Below are positions 7,636 through 13,186 of a DNA stretch of 14,868 nt, one piece after another; position 1 is the stretch's first letter, and every line of letters begins with the position of its first letter. The position numbers and the translations under genes were made by a program. This DNA is from WTXA01 sp041741995. GTDB taxonomy: Bacteria > Bacillota > TC1. The notes beneath the pieces are model-generated. The model was not told the DNA's origin. It was given only the letters and a program-made list of their open reading frames with translations, and searched no databases. The stretch is from positions 1 through 14,868 of the forward strand of contig JBGSJN010000102.1 in the NCBI GenBank assembly GCA_041741995.1, read 5' to 3'.

Positions 7636-8637
7636 TTACTTCAAGCCTACTTTAGCTTTAATTTGATCAACATTTAATTCACCTTTATTTATAGCTGTCC
7701 ATGAAGCTTCAATATCCGCCTTTACTCCTGCTGGTACGACTGAAGACCATGTGCCTAGTATTGCAGCATTTTCAGGAACTCCATACTCAACCATTTCAGC
7801 AATAAATTTGTCATCTTTAACCATTTGACCCATCAATAAGATTACTGTCTTAACTGATTGTACGCCACTGGTTAACACTTTATCTGGTGCTGCTTTATTC
7901 CAATCACCAGACCACCCTATAAAGTATGCATCTTTTTCGGACTCTTGAATTGCTTGGATAATACCAGCATCACATTGGTTGTTGATTCCAATAATTACAT
8001 CAATACCTTTTTCTAGCATTACTTTTGCTGTTTCTTTAGCTTTAGCTACATCTGTCCAAGATCCTGTATAAACAACATCAGCTTTGGCATTTGGATTGTA
8101 AAAAGGTACAGTTGCTTTCACAGTGTCTACCTCAGCGACAATAGTTGGAAGCTCCATTGCTCCAATAAAACCTACTTTGTTAGTTTTTGTCATTTTTGCT
8201 GCAAGTTCACCTAAAAGATAGCCAAGTTCATATGATCTAAAAACTCCAGAAGTTAAGTTTGGATATGAGCCTCCAGCATCTCCACCTGTTTGAGCGAATT
8301 TGATATCAGGATAGTCAGCGGCTACTTTCTTTAACGCTTCTCCATATTCCCAACCATGTCCTATGATTAAATCATAACCTTGTTGTGCATATTCACGAAG
8401 TATTGATTCATCATCAGATTGTTTGATATTGTCAGTATACGCAACTTCAAAACCTAACTCACTTTCTAATGCCATCAAACCTTCATAAGCGCTTTGATTC
8501 CAACCTCCATCAAGTGCAGGCCCTGTTAGTACTAGACCAACTTTCATTTTATCCTCATTAGCTGATTTCCCAGGCGCACAACCGGCAACTGCTAGGATCA
8601 TTACAAAGGATAATGCTAATAAAATAATCTTTTTCAT
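7636..8637 (-). CDS. BMP-family substrate-binding lipoprotein of the ABC transporter
   Basis: The protein has 333 residues. Residues 1-19 form a lipoprotein signal peptide ending in the lipobox V-A-G-C with Cys20, so it is anchored to the outer face of the membrane. The mature part is a BMP/PnrA-type binding protein: KVGLVLTG at 32-39, DGGWNQSAYEGL at 43-54, IIGHGWEYGEAL at 91-102, the MTKTNKVGFIGA segment at 149-160 and PDKVLTSGVQSV at 251-262. BMP proteins mostly bind purine nucleosides, and one relative (RfuA of Treponema) binds riboflavin. Two ligand-site features differ from the nucleoside type: Trp46 where Phe is usual, and GWSGDW at 241-246 where G-V-D-S-D-Q is usual. The ligand is therefore uncertain. 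It is the first gene of the operon, with operators in its leader and a GGAG ribosome site. Confidence 0.92.
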   Translation of the reverse strand: MKKIILLALSFVMILAVAGCAPGKSANEDKMKVGLVLTGPALDGGWNQSAYEGLMALESELGFEVAYTDNIKQSDDESILREYAQQGYDLIIGHGWEYGEALKKVAADYPDIKFAQTGGDAGGSYPNLTSGVFRSYELGYLLGELAAKMTKTNKVGFIGAMELPTIVAEVDTVKATVPFYNPNAKADVVYTGSWTDVAKAKETAKVMLEKGIDVIIGINNQCDAGIIQAIQESEKDAYFIGWSGDWNKAAPDKVLTSGVQSVKTVILLMGQMVKDDKFIAEMVEYGVPENAAILGTWSSVVPAGVKADIEASWTAINKGELNVDQIKAKVGLK

Positions 8638-8689
8638 TCTATTTCTCCTTTCATATTTTACGAGTACTTACGACTCATTAAGGCTCTAT

Positions 8690-8703
8690 TGGTAACGTTA
8701 CCA
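8690..8703. promoter_or_regulatory. LacI-type operator O1
   Basis: TGGTAACGTTACCA is a perfect 14-bp palindrome with central CpG, the form bound by LacI-family proteins. It lies 53 bases before the binding-protein start codon. Confidence 0.8.
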
Positions 8704-8720
8704 TAACATTTGCTAAAAAA

Positions 8721-8734
8721 TGGTATCGTTACAT
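8721..8734. promoter_or_regulatory. LacI-type operator O2, degenerate
   Basis: TGGTATCGTTACAT matches O1 at 11 of 14 positions and keeps the central CpG. Its centre is 31 bases from that of O1 and 33 from that of O3, about three helical turns each, so it lies on the same DNA face. Confidence 0.55.
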
Positions 8735-8754
8735 TTAATGATTTATATGTCGTC

Positions 8755-8766
8755 GGTAACGTTACC
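8755..8766. promoter_or_regulatory. LacI-type operator O3
   Basis: GGTAACGTTACC is a perfect 12-bp palindrome identical to the core of O1. It lies just downstream of the best predicted -10 element, where a bound repressor would block initiation. Confidence 0.8.
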
Positions 8767-8782
8767 AATAATTGTTAAATAC

Positions 8783-8811
8783 AAAATATCACTTTTTAAA
8801 TCTCTTTGCAA
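8783..8811 (-). promoter_or_regulatory. Predicted promoter of the transporter operon
   Basis: On the minus strand, TTGCAA (8811-8806) is followed after 17 bases by TATTTT (8788-8783). This places all three operators downstream of the promoter in a leader of about 140 bases. A second candidate, TTATTG and TATAAA about 18 bases apart around O3, would put O3 inside its spacer. Confidence 0.5.
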
Positions 8812-9020
8812 TAGTTTTTTTATAATTGTGTAATTTTATTTTATAATACCCCATCTATCGACTATAATTTCATATTTGTAAAATATATCTGTGTATTAAT
8901 ATATCGAGATATAAAAATTAACTTATATCTAGCAGATAAAACACTTCATAAAATCATTTAATTTTTATTTCATTTTATATTTGCTCAATATTTATTATAA
9001 TAAGTGTGAGGTAAATTAAT
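8812..9020. other. Rest of the divergent intergenic region, no gene seen
   Basis: This is the promoter-bearing space between the transporter operon and the divergent YczE-like gene (whole gap 8638-9020). It is very AT-rich and has no open frame with a ribosome site. No purine, FMN or other riboswitch fold was recognised. It holds the -10 of the YczE-like gene at its right end. Confidence 0.6.
8996..9001 (+). promoter_or_regulatory. Predicted -10 element of the YczE-like gene
   Basis: A consensus TATAAT lies 19 bases before the start codon, which would give a very short leader containing the GAGG ribosome site at 9008-9011. The -35 region (TTTTAT at 8973-8978) is a poor match. Confidence 0.45.
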
Positions 9021-9665
9021 ATGAAAAGAAAATTATTGTTAAGGTACATAATCTTCCTAGTTGGAATCTTCTTGATGGGACTTGGAATAAGTATGAATGT
9101 TGTATCCGGACTTGGTACAACTCCAATATCCTGTGTACCCTTATTACTATCTAAAATCTTGCCCTTTAGTTTTGGAACTATGGCCTTTTTCTTCAGTATC
9201 TTTTTTATTTTTGTAGAATGGATTATTCTAAGAAAGGACTTTAAGAAGGAACACTACTCTCAGCTTATAGTTACTCCCTTCTTCGGATTTTTTATTGATT
9301 TTGGTATGTTTCTTTTAAGAAATCTTACCCTAGAAACCTACATAGAAAAAATGCTAATTTTACTTCTAAGTTGTTTATTGATAGCTTTAGGAATATATTT
9401 TCAGGTTATAGCAAAAGTTTTAATCAACTCAGCAGAAGGCTTGGTATACGTAATAGCAGAAAAAACCAATTTAAAATTTGGTAATATAAAAATAATGTTT
9501 GACAGTAGTTTGGTGTTACTAGCTATTATAATATCTCTTATAGCCTTTAAAGAAATACAAGATATAAGAGAAGGTACAATTATAGTAGCATTAGCACTGG
9601 GATCATTAGTTAAAGTTTACAAAAGAATATTTGATAAGATAGGAATAGATTGGCTTTACAGATAA
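9021..9665 (+). CDS. YczE/YyaS/YitT-family integral membrane protein
   Basis: The protein has 214 residues with about six membrane segments near 9-29, 50-70, 80-100, 111-131, 160-178 and 184-199. The family motifs are visible: MNVVSGLGTTPIS at 25-37 after the first segment, and REGTIIVALALGSLVK at 183-198 near the end. YczE-type proteins are common in Firmicutes and lie in the cell membrane; their transport or regulatory role is not settled. The gene is transcribed away from the BMP transporter operon and meets the C39-like peptidase gene tail to tail, with only 16 bases between the two stop codons and no clear terminator. Codon use and base content resemble the neighbours. I am confident of the family and not of a function. 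Confidence 0.8.
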   Translation: MKRKLLLRYIIFLVGIFLMGLGISMNVVSGLGTTPISCVPLLLSKILPFSFGTMAFFFSIFFIFVEWIILRKDFKKEHYSQLIVTPFFGFFIDFGMFLLRNLTLETYIEKMLILLLSCLLIALGIYFQVIAKVLINSAEGLVYVIAEKTNLKFGNIKIMFDSSLVLLAIIISLIAFKEIQDIREGTIIVALALGSLVKVYKRIFDKIGIDWLYR

Positions 9666-9681
9666 TAGATGAGAAAGAGTT

Positions 9682-10335
9682 TTAATAACTTAGTGCTCGG
9701 TATTCCTGTTCCCCCCATATTTCTAGAAAATCACTATTTGAAATCCAGGCATTTTTTTCTCCAGACCAAGGGTCATTATAAAATAATCCAAGCTGATTGT
9801 AGCCAGTTATAATAACTGAATGAACAGAAAAACCATGCATATCAGATACCCAAACTAAAACAGGCTTATCCTGGATCAGTTGATCTTTAATTTGTGATAT
9901 ATCCCCTTCATACATTACTTGAACCGTTGGCATATAATTATTAACAGTTGTAATTAATGCCTCAGGATAAATTGTCCATCCTCCAGTTGTAAATGGATTA
10001 CCTACATATCCTATTGAAGGATCATTGTTATCATATGGTATTATTCTCGCAAGTTCTACAGCAGTGATATCTATATTATTATATGCCATCATCATGGTGG
10101 TGGAAACAATCTCACATCCAGTAGGCAGGGTTGGTCTTTGTAAAACTAGAGGAACATCTAATAATATTTCCTCTGGAATAATCAAAATCTTATCTAATAA
10201 ACTTTCGTTTATACCAGCATCTTCTATACTTGCAGCTATGGTATTTTCCTTGGCAACTGGCTGATAATGCCAAAGAGTTATTAGTCCAGTAAAAGTTATT
10301 ATTATCATTAGGGTGGTAACTATTAATTTAGTCAT
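9682..10335 (-). CDS. Secreted or membrane-anchored C39-like cysteine peptidase
   Basis: The protein has 217 residues. A hydrophobic segment at 4-21 is a signal peptide or N-terminal anchor, and the rest is predicted outside the cell. The papain-like C39-type domain at about 58-215 begins LDVPLVLQRPTLPTGCEIVS, with Cys74 as the likely nucleophile, followed by HSVIITGY with His172 as the base and YNDPWSG with Asp188 as the third member of the triad. In Firmicutes such stand-alone C39_2 proteins are extracellular and their substrates are unknown; there is no ABC transporter fusion, so this is not a bacteriocin exporter peptidase. The ribosome site GGAG is seven bases from the ATG. A small secreted repeat protein is encoded divergently 274 bases away and could be a substrate, but this is only proximity. 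Confidence 0.85.
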   Translation of the reverse strand: MTKLIVTTLMIIITFTGLITLWHYQPVAKENTIAASIEDAGINESLLDKILIIPEEILLDVPLVLQRPTLPTGCEIVSTTMMMAYNNIDITAVELARIIPYDNNDPSIGYVGNPFTTGGWTIYPEALITTVNNYMPTVQVMYEGDISQIKDQLIQDKPVLVWVSDMHGFSVHSVIITGYNQLGLFYNDPWSGEKNAWISNSDFLEIWGEQEYRALSY

Positions 10336-10609
10336 ATTCTATGCTCCAATTTCTTTATATTATTTATAATTTAATAGTAACCTTTTTATATGACAATCAA
10401 TTGAACTTTAGCTGAATGATATATTAACTCTACTTTACTAAATTTTTGATAAATATATATTAAAATTGATATTGTCTGTAGTCTTTGTGAAGTACCTGAA
10501 GGTTTGCTGAACTTATGCTTTTTAGTGTTTCTTTTTATTTCTCCATGCATTATTCTAAACACAGAGATAAAGCAATTTATCCAAATACGAATATAAAGGA
10601 GAGAATAAA
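10336..10609. other. Divergent promoter region between the peptidase and repeat-protein genes
   Basis: The region of 274 bases is AT-rich with no credible gene. For the minus-strand peptidase a TTGATT/TATTAA pair about 18 bases apart is a weak promoter candidate. No convincing promoter was picked for the plus-strand repeat protein. No strong palindrome was seen. Confidence 0.4.
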
Positions 10610-10903
10610 ATGATTATGAAAAAATTAATACTAGGTGCAATAATTGGAGCGGGTTTGTTAATTCCAGCAGGACTAGTTATGGCAACTGAAGTAGAGACTA
10701 ATGAAGTCCAAGCCACACAAACTGAATGTACAGGTGATTGTGTAGGTAGTAATGGTTCATGTGATGGCACAGGAACTAGAGAAATGAAAAAACTACAAGA
10801 CGGTTCAGGTGAAAAAAGTGGAAATGGCACAGGAACTAGAGAAATGAAAAAACTACAAGATGGATCAGGTGAAAACTGTGATGGAACTTGCGTTAACGAA
10901 TAG
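10610..10903 (+). CDS. Small secreted Cys-containing protein with two 20-residue repeats
   Basis: The protein has 97 residues and is not assigned to a named family. Residues 1-25 form a signal peptide (charged MIMKK, a Gly/Leu/Ile-rich core, then LVMA before TEV). The mature part is hydrophilic and has two tandem units with the core GTGTREMKKLQDGSGE at 53-68 and 73-88. CxxxC pairs flank the repeats: Cys40 and Cys44 before them and Cys90 and Cys94 after, plus Cys51. This symmetry could form disulphides or bind metal. Two codon differences between the copies in the DGS part are synonymous, so the amino acid sequence seems to be kept. The ribosome site GGAGAG is six bases before the first ATG. 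Its own strong terminator follows, so it is a single-gene transcript. It might be a cell-surface protein or a processed peptide; neither is proven. Confidence 0.75.
   Translation: MIMKKLILGAIIGAGLLIPAGLVMATEVETNEVQATQTECTGDCVGSNGSCDGTGTREMKKLQDGSGEKSGNGTGTREMKKLQDGSGENCDGTCVNE
10761..10880 (+). repeat. Two 60-bp tandem repeats inside the secreted-protein gene
   Basis: Units 10761-10820 and 10821-10880 agree at 54 of 60 bases, with 36 identical bases in a row (10765-10800 against 10825-10860). The unit is exactly 20 codons. A short third remnant (TGTGATGGAAC) follows at 10877. Confidence 0.9.
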
Positions 10904-10910
10904 TTAAGAA

Positions 10911-10955
10911 AAAAAGCCATAAGTTATTGATTAATTCAGTAACTTATGGCTTTTT
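10911..10955 (+). terminator. Terminator of the repeat-protein gene
   Basis: A long stem runs from AAAAAGCCATAAGTTA at 10911-10926 to its complement at 10940-10955, and with one G-U pair it extends further toward a small loop. The plus strand continues in T's. It starts eight bases after the stop codon and could work in both directions. Confidence 0.9.
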
Positions 10956-10985
10956 TAGATGAAAAATAATAATTTTTATGATGAA

Positions 10986-11016
10986 CAAATAATAACTCTT
11001 TTATTATTTGTTTTTT
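10986..11016 (+). terminator. Hairpin at the end of the 39-residue membrane peptide gene
   Basis: CAAATAATA (10986-10994) and TATTATTTG (11002-11010) pair perfectly over nine bases and are followed on the plus strand by six T's. On the minus strand, where the peptide gene ends, the following run is less T-rich, so it may serve as a second plus-strand stop or as a convergent boundary. Confidence 0.4.
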
Positions 11017-11123
11017 AAATACTTTATTAATAAAATTAAAATGTACACTGTAACAACTATTAATATTATTAACAAAGCTATGTTAATAATAAAAAAGACT
11101 GTATCAATAACAAAATCACTCAT
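11004..11123 (-). CDS. 39-residue single-pass membrane peptide, unknown function
   Basis: The peptide reads MSDFVIDTVFFIINIALLII at its start and ends in a Lys-rich tail (KYLKNK), with two stop codons in a row. About residues 9-33 are purely hydrophobic, enough for one membrane span; the acidic N-terminus and basic C-terminus suggest that the C-terminus faces the cytoplasm. GGATG is seven bases before the ATG and lies just past the stop of the decayed gene upstream, so the two formed an operon. Short hydrophobic peptides like this occur as small membrane subunits, type I toxins or bacteriocin-related peptides, and nothing here decides between them. It could also be a chance frame, but the ribosome site and hydrophobic design argue for a real gene. 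Confidence 0.5.
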   Translation of the reverse strand: MSDFVIDTVFFIINIALLIILIVVTVYILILLIKYLKNK

Positions 11124-11137
11124 TTTATACATCCTTT

Positions 11138-11493
11138 CTAACTTCCTGTTGGTGTAATGGTTTTTGTAGTATTTTTAGTTACTGAATATAACTGTATCAA
11201 ACCTTTAATTATCAAATAATAGTTTGTGCTATAAGTACCTCTAGTATTAATATCTATCCATCTAGTCAGAAAACCTTCTACGAACACACTATAATTTCTT
11301 GTATAAGATATTAGCTATATACTTAGCAGAATCATCTTTATCGTAAACCTTCATGTCAATACCAATATCATTTTTTACAAAGTTTACAAAATCTGAGAAT
11401 TTTGAAGGGCTTGAATTATAAATTTGTGCTAAATTGATACTTCCAGAAAAACAAAAATACAGAGTAACCAAGTATTAAAAAAATCTTTTCTAT
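11138..11493 (-). pseudogene. Decayed small gene of unknown function with lost start codon and two frameshifts
   Basis: A good ribosome site AGAAGGAAGG (11510-11501) is followed seven bases later by ATA at 11493 where ATG is expected. That frame reads I-EKIFLILGYSVFLFFW, like a signal peptide or membrane segment, and stops soon after. The next frame (open at 11289-11471) continues SINLAQIYNSSPSKFSDFVN and on to DDSAKYIANILYKK. The third frame then reads NYSVFVEGFLTRWIDINTRG and ends at TAG 11138. Both joins need a shift of the same sense, as one extra base each would give. Joined, the product would have about 118 residues: an N-terminal hydrophobic segment followed by a mixed domain. I do not recognise the family. 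Sequencing error is an alternative to decay. Confidence 0.5.
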
Positions 11494-11523
11494 TTAGCGA
11501 CCTTCCTTCTTCTATTAAATTAT

Positions 11524-11554
11524 TTATGTTGATATATACAATATATCAACATAA
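11524..11554. promoter_or_regulatory. Long palindrome, probable operator
   Basis: Arms of 14 bp, TTATGTTGATATAT (11524-11537) and its complement (11541-11554), surround a three-base centre. The palindrome covers the predicted -10 and start point, where a dimeric repressor would bind. The regulator is not identified; the PadR operator in this window is a different sequence. Confidence 0.6.
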
Positions 11555-11568
11555 GATAATCGAAGCAA
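11540..11568 (-). promoter_or_regulatory. Predicted promoter of the decayed gene and 39-residue peptide
   Basis: On the minus strand, TTGCTT (11568-11563) is followed after exactly 17 bases by TATATT (11545-11540), a good sigma-A-type match. The -10 lies inside the palindrome at 11524-11554. Confidence 0.55.
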
Positions 11569-11655
11569 TACATTTTAAATGATATTAATGAATTTTTTAT
11601 GATTTAATATTTAAGTAAGTTTCTGTTAAGATGGGCTTAAGATTAATAATTATTT

Positions 11656-11692
11656 ACAAAAAAACCCGCAATGTCAAATGACATTACAGGTT
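11656..11692 (-). terminator. Terminator downstream of the tRNA-Arg 3' end
   Basis: A 13-base stem, with two G-U pairs, forms between 11663-11675 and 11680-11692 around a four-base loop, followed on the minus strand by seven T's. It begins three bases past the CCA and would end the tRNA transcript on the chromosomal side of the attachment site. Confidence 0.85.
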
Positions 11693-11695
11693 GTT

Positions 11696-11742
11696 TGGTG
11701 TGCCTTGAGGGATTCGAACCCCCGACCTCTTGATTCGTAGTC
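11696..11742 (-). other. Prophage attachment site: 3' half of tRNA-Arg(ACG)
   Basis: On the minus strand the sequence runs from the last two bases of the 5' anticodon stem through the anticodon loop CTACGAA (anticodon ACG), the 3' anticodon stem TCAAG, a five-base variable loop, the T arm with GGTTCGAATCC, the acceptor 3' strand AAGGCAC and ACCA. Upstream of the loop the sequence no longer pairs with the stem, and no D arm or 5' acceptor strand (expected GTGCCTT) is present. This is the copy of the tRNA 3' end left at the distal end of an element integrated by a tyrosine recombinase. Chromosome lies to the left and phage to the right. The intact tRNA is expected at the other end. Confidence 0.88.
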
Positions 11743-11793
11743 TCATCTAGGGCTAACTGAGAGTGTAGTTTGCACTGCCTTAGGACATTTCAA

Positions 11794-11854
11794 TATACTA
11801 CTCTATTCTATTTTATACTACTTTATATCTTTGTCGGTGTCAGTTTCGGTGTCA
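11794..11854. repeat. Two pairs of short direct repeats beside the attachment site
   Basis: TATACTACT occurs at 11794-11802 and 11814-11822, and TCGGTGTCA at 11834-11842 and 11846-11854. They lie 50-110 bases inside the prophage end, where integrase arm sites or excisionase sites are normally found. That role is only inferred from position. The stretch 11743-11886 holds no gene. Confidence 0.45.
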
Positions 11855-11883
11855 AAAATAGGGAGACTTTTCAAATAGAATTA

Positions 11884-11917
11884 TAGAAAAGAGCCCGGAT
11901 TTTACACCCGGCTCTTT
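11884..11917 (-). terminator. Terminator after the last phage ORF
   Basis: AAAGAGCC (11888-11895) pairs with GGCTCTTT (11910-11917), with two more pairs beyond a C-C mismatch, and the minus strand continues TTTTCTAT. It starts two bases past the stop of the 39-residue ORF. Confidence 0.75.
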
Positions 11918-11918
11918 A

Positions 11919-12038
11919 TTATTCCAGCTCTAATACAGCCATCTCCAACATAGAAACTTCTACAAGGCTTATATCTCCATAATTGTACCACTCATCAATA
12001 ACATCCTCTATCAGATGTCTAACCAACTCTATATCCAT
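11919..12038 (-). CDS. 39-residue acidic phage ORF, unknown function
   Basis: The product begins MDIELVRHLIEDVIDEWYNY and ends with two Leu-Glu-rich turns (LEMAVLELE), is strongly acidic, and is predicted to be mostly helical. GGTGGTG lies five bases before the ATG. The ORF is the last gene before the attachment site, between two terminators, so it is transcribed by read-through past the amidase terminator or from its own unseen promoter. I do not recognise it. Its position fits small late or lysogenic-conversion genes at phage ends, but nothing shows a function. Confidence 0.5.
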   Translation of the reverse strand: MDIELVRHLIEDVIDEWYNYGDISLVEVSMLEMAVLELE

Positions 12039-12107
12039 TTCATCACCACCTTGTCTATGAATTAGATAATATAATTAGGTGTTAGTTATTTTTACAGTAA
12101 TTTAACA

Positions 12108-12134
12108 CAAAAAATAGGGGAGCATTTGCTCCCC
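12108..12134 (-). terminator. Terminator after the amidase gene
   Basis: GGGGAGC (12117-12123) and GCTCCCC (12128-12134) form a GC-rich seven-base stem around ATTT, followed on the minus strand by TATTTTTTG. It ends the lysis operon nine bases past the amidase stop. Confidence 0.9.
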
Positions 12135-12143
12135 ATAATAACT

Positions 12144-13136
12144 TTATAACTCTTTAGGATTTATCCAGAACATATAACCTTTTCCAATATTCCATGCACC
12201 GGTCTTATGCTTAATCATAATAGGATATGTCCCTCTAGGTACTATTCTAATCTTGTTCCTGCCACTCATAGCATCTGAAGCTGTTTTATAGCCCCAAATT
12301 TGCTTAGAAACAGTTACTTGATTAGAAGTTACTACAGTGTTCACTTTAGTAATCTTAGCTGGATTTATCCAATACATATAACCTGCTCCAAGGTTCCAAG
12401 CACCAGAAGCATGTTTGATCATTATAGGGTAAGTTCCAACCGGTACTACTCTTACTCTATTTCTATCAGCTAAAGCATCAGCTGCGGTCTTGTAACCCCA
12501 TACTGAACCTGTAATGGCCACTGTAGATGCAATAGGAGCCGGTGCTTTAGGAGGTGTTGGAATAGGGTTAAATATTCTATCAATTAAGCTCATCTTATGT
12601 TTAACCCCTAGTACAAAGTTAGCCCATCCATTAGTCTCTGCTAGTATTCTTGCTGGGCAGTTCTTCCCTGAAAATGCTTGATGAGGTTTTAGATCATTAC
12701 ATCCTGGTATAGATACTATTAATGATGCAATAACAGACTGTCCATTTGCCCTTGCTTGTAAGACATTTTTATTAACACAGATTTCAATTCCAATATATTT
12801 AGAATTTCCTACTCCATTAGCACCATCTCCAGTATGCCAACCCGGCTCATTGAACGGTAGTGTTTGTGTAAATGAATCATCATCAATAAAACCATGAACT
12901 GATAAATATGCTTTATCTTGGTTTTCTAAGCTCTGAAGATATATAGCATGGTTAGTATCATTAGCTGTTGGACTTGAGTTTCCAGTTTCATGTGTTGCCA
13001 CGCCAATAGGAATCATTTGAGTTCCTATCCTTCTAACGTTTTTAATACCGCTTGGTTGCACTATATCGATTATTACCGGTATTCCATCAATAAACTTGTC
13101 TTGAATAATACCATTTACTATTGTTAATTTTTGCAT
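12144..13136 (-). CDS. Phage endolysin: N-acetylmuramoyl-L-alanine amidase with two C-terminal cell-wall-binding repeats
   Basis: The protein has 330 residues. The amidase_2 domain at about 15-180 shows the zinc-binding pattern: ATHETGN with His49, PGWHTGDG with His101 in the active-site region, and KPHQAFSGKNCP with His152 and Cys160. It cuts the bond between muramic acid and L-alanine of peptidoglycan to release phage. A Pro/Ala linker at 191-201 leads to two repeats of about 50 residues at 211-260 and 279-328. Each has WGYKTA near its start, then a basic strand, GTYPIMIKH, GAWN and a final WINP, SH3-like in pattern and likely to bind the cell wall. There is no signal peptide, so it needs the nearby holin. 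The ribosome site GGAGG is six bases before the ATG. The holin lies upstream, with one 49-residue ORF between. Confidence 0.93.
   Translation of the reverse strand: MQKLTIVNGIIQDKFIDGIPVIIDIVQPSGIKNVRRIGTQMIPIGVATHETGNSSPTANDTNHAIYLQSLENQDKAYLSVHGFIDDDSFTQTLPFNEPGWHTGDGANGVGNSKYIGIEICVNKNVLQARANGQSVIASLIVSIPGCNDLKPHQAFSGKNCPARILAETNGWANFVLGVKHKMSLIDRIFNPIPTPPKAPAPIASTVAITGSVWGYKTAADALADRNRVRVVPVGTYPIMIKHASGAWNLGAGYMYWINPAKITKVNTVVTSNQVTVSKQIWGYKTASDAMSGRNKIRIVPRGTYPIMIKHKTGAWNIGKGYMFWINPKEL
12153..12506 (-). repeat. Tandem cell-wall-binding repeats in the endolysin
   Basis: Two copies, about 12357-12506 and 12153-12302, encode residues 211-260 and 279-328. The period is about 68 codons, and about two thirds of residues are identical (for example GTYPIMIKH in both), while the DNA has diverged more. 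Confidence 0.8.
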
Positions 13137-13150
13137 TCTTTTCCTCCTAT

Positions 13151-13186
13151 ACTAAAAAAGAGAGAAGAAATTAATCTTCTCTCTTT
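13151..13186 (-). terminator. Hairpin between the 49-residue ORF and the endolysin
   Basis: A perfect 12-base stem (13157-13168 with 13175-13186, AAAGAGAGAAGA) closes a six-base loop, and the minus strand continues in six T's. It overlaps the last codons of the 49-residue ORF and lies before the endolysin ribosome site. A terminator here would lower endolysin expression relative to holin. Confidence 0.7.

Noticed and set aside
8638..9020. A riboswitch (purine or FMN) in the leader of the transporter operon.
   Set aside because: No conserved aptamer sequence was recognised; the leader is explained by LacI-type operators.
10761..10880. A CRISPR-like repeat.
   Set aside because: The 60-bp units are adjacent with no spacers and lie in frame inside a gene.
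10555..10920. A 121-residue Pro/Ser-rich open frame on the minus strand.
   Set aside because: It is the antisense of the secreted repeat-protein gene; its repeats mirror that gene and it lacks a ribosome site.
11138..11493. Programmed frameshifting to make one protein.
   Set aside because: Two shifts and a non-ATG start would be needed and no slippery heptamer with a pseudoknot was seen; decay or sequence error is simpler.
11696..11780. A complete tRNA-Arg gene.
   Set aside because: The D arm and 5' acceptor strand are missing, and the anticodon stem cannot pair beyond two bases.
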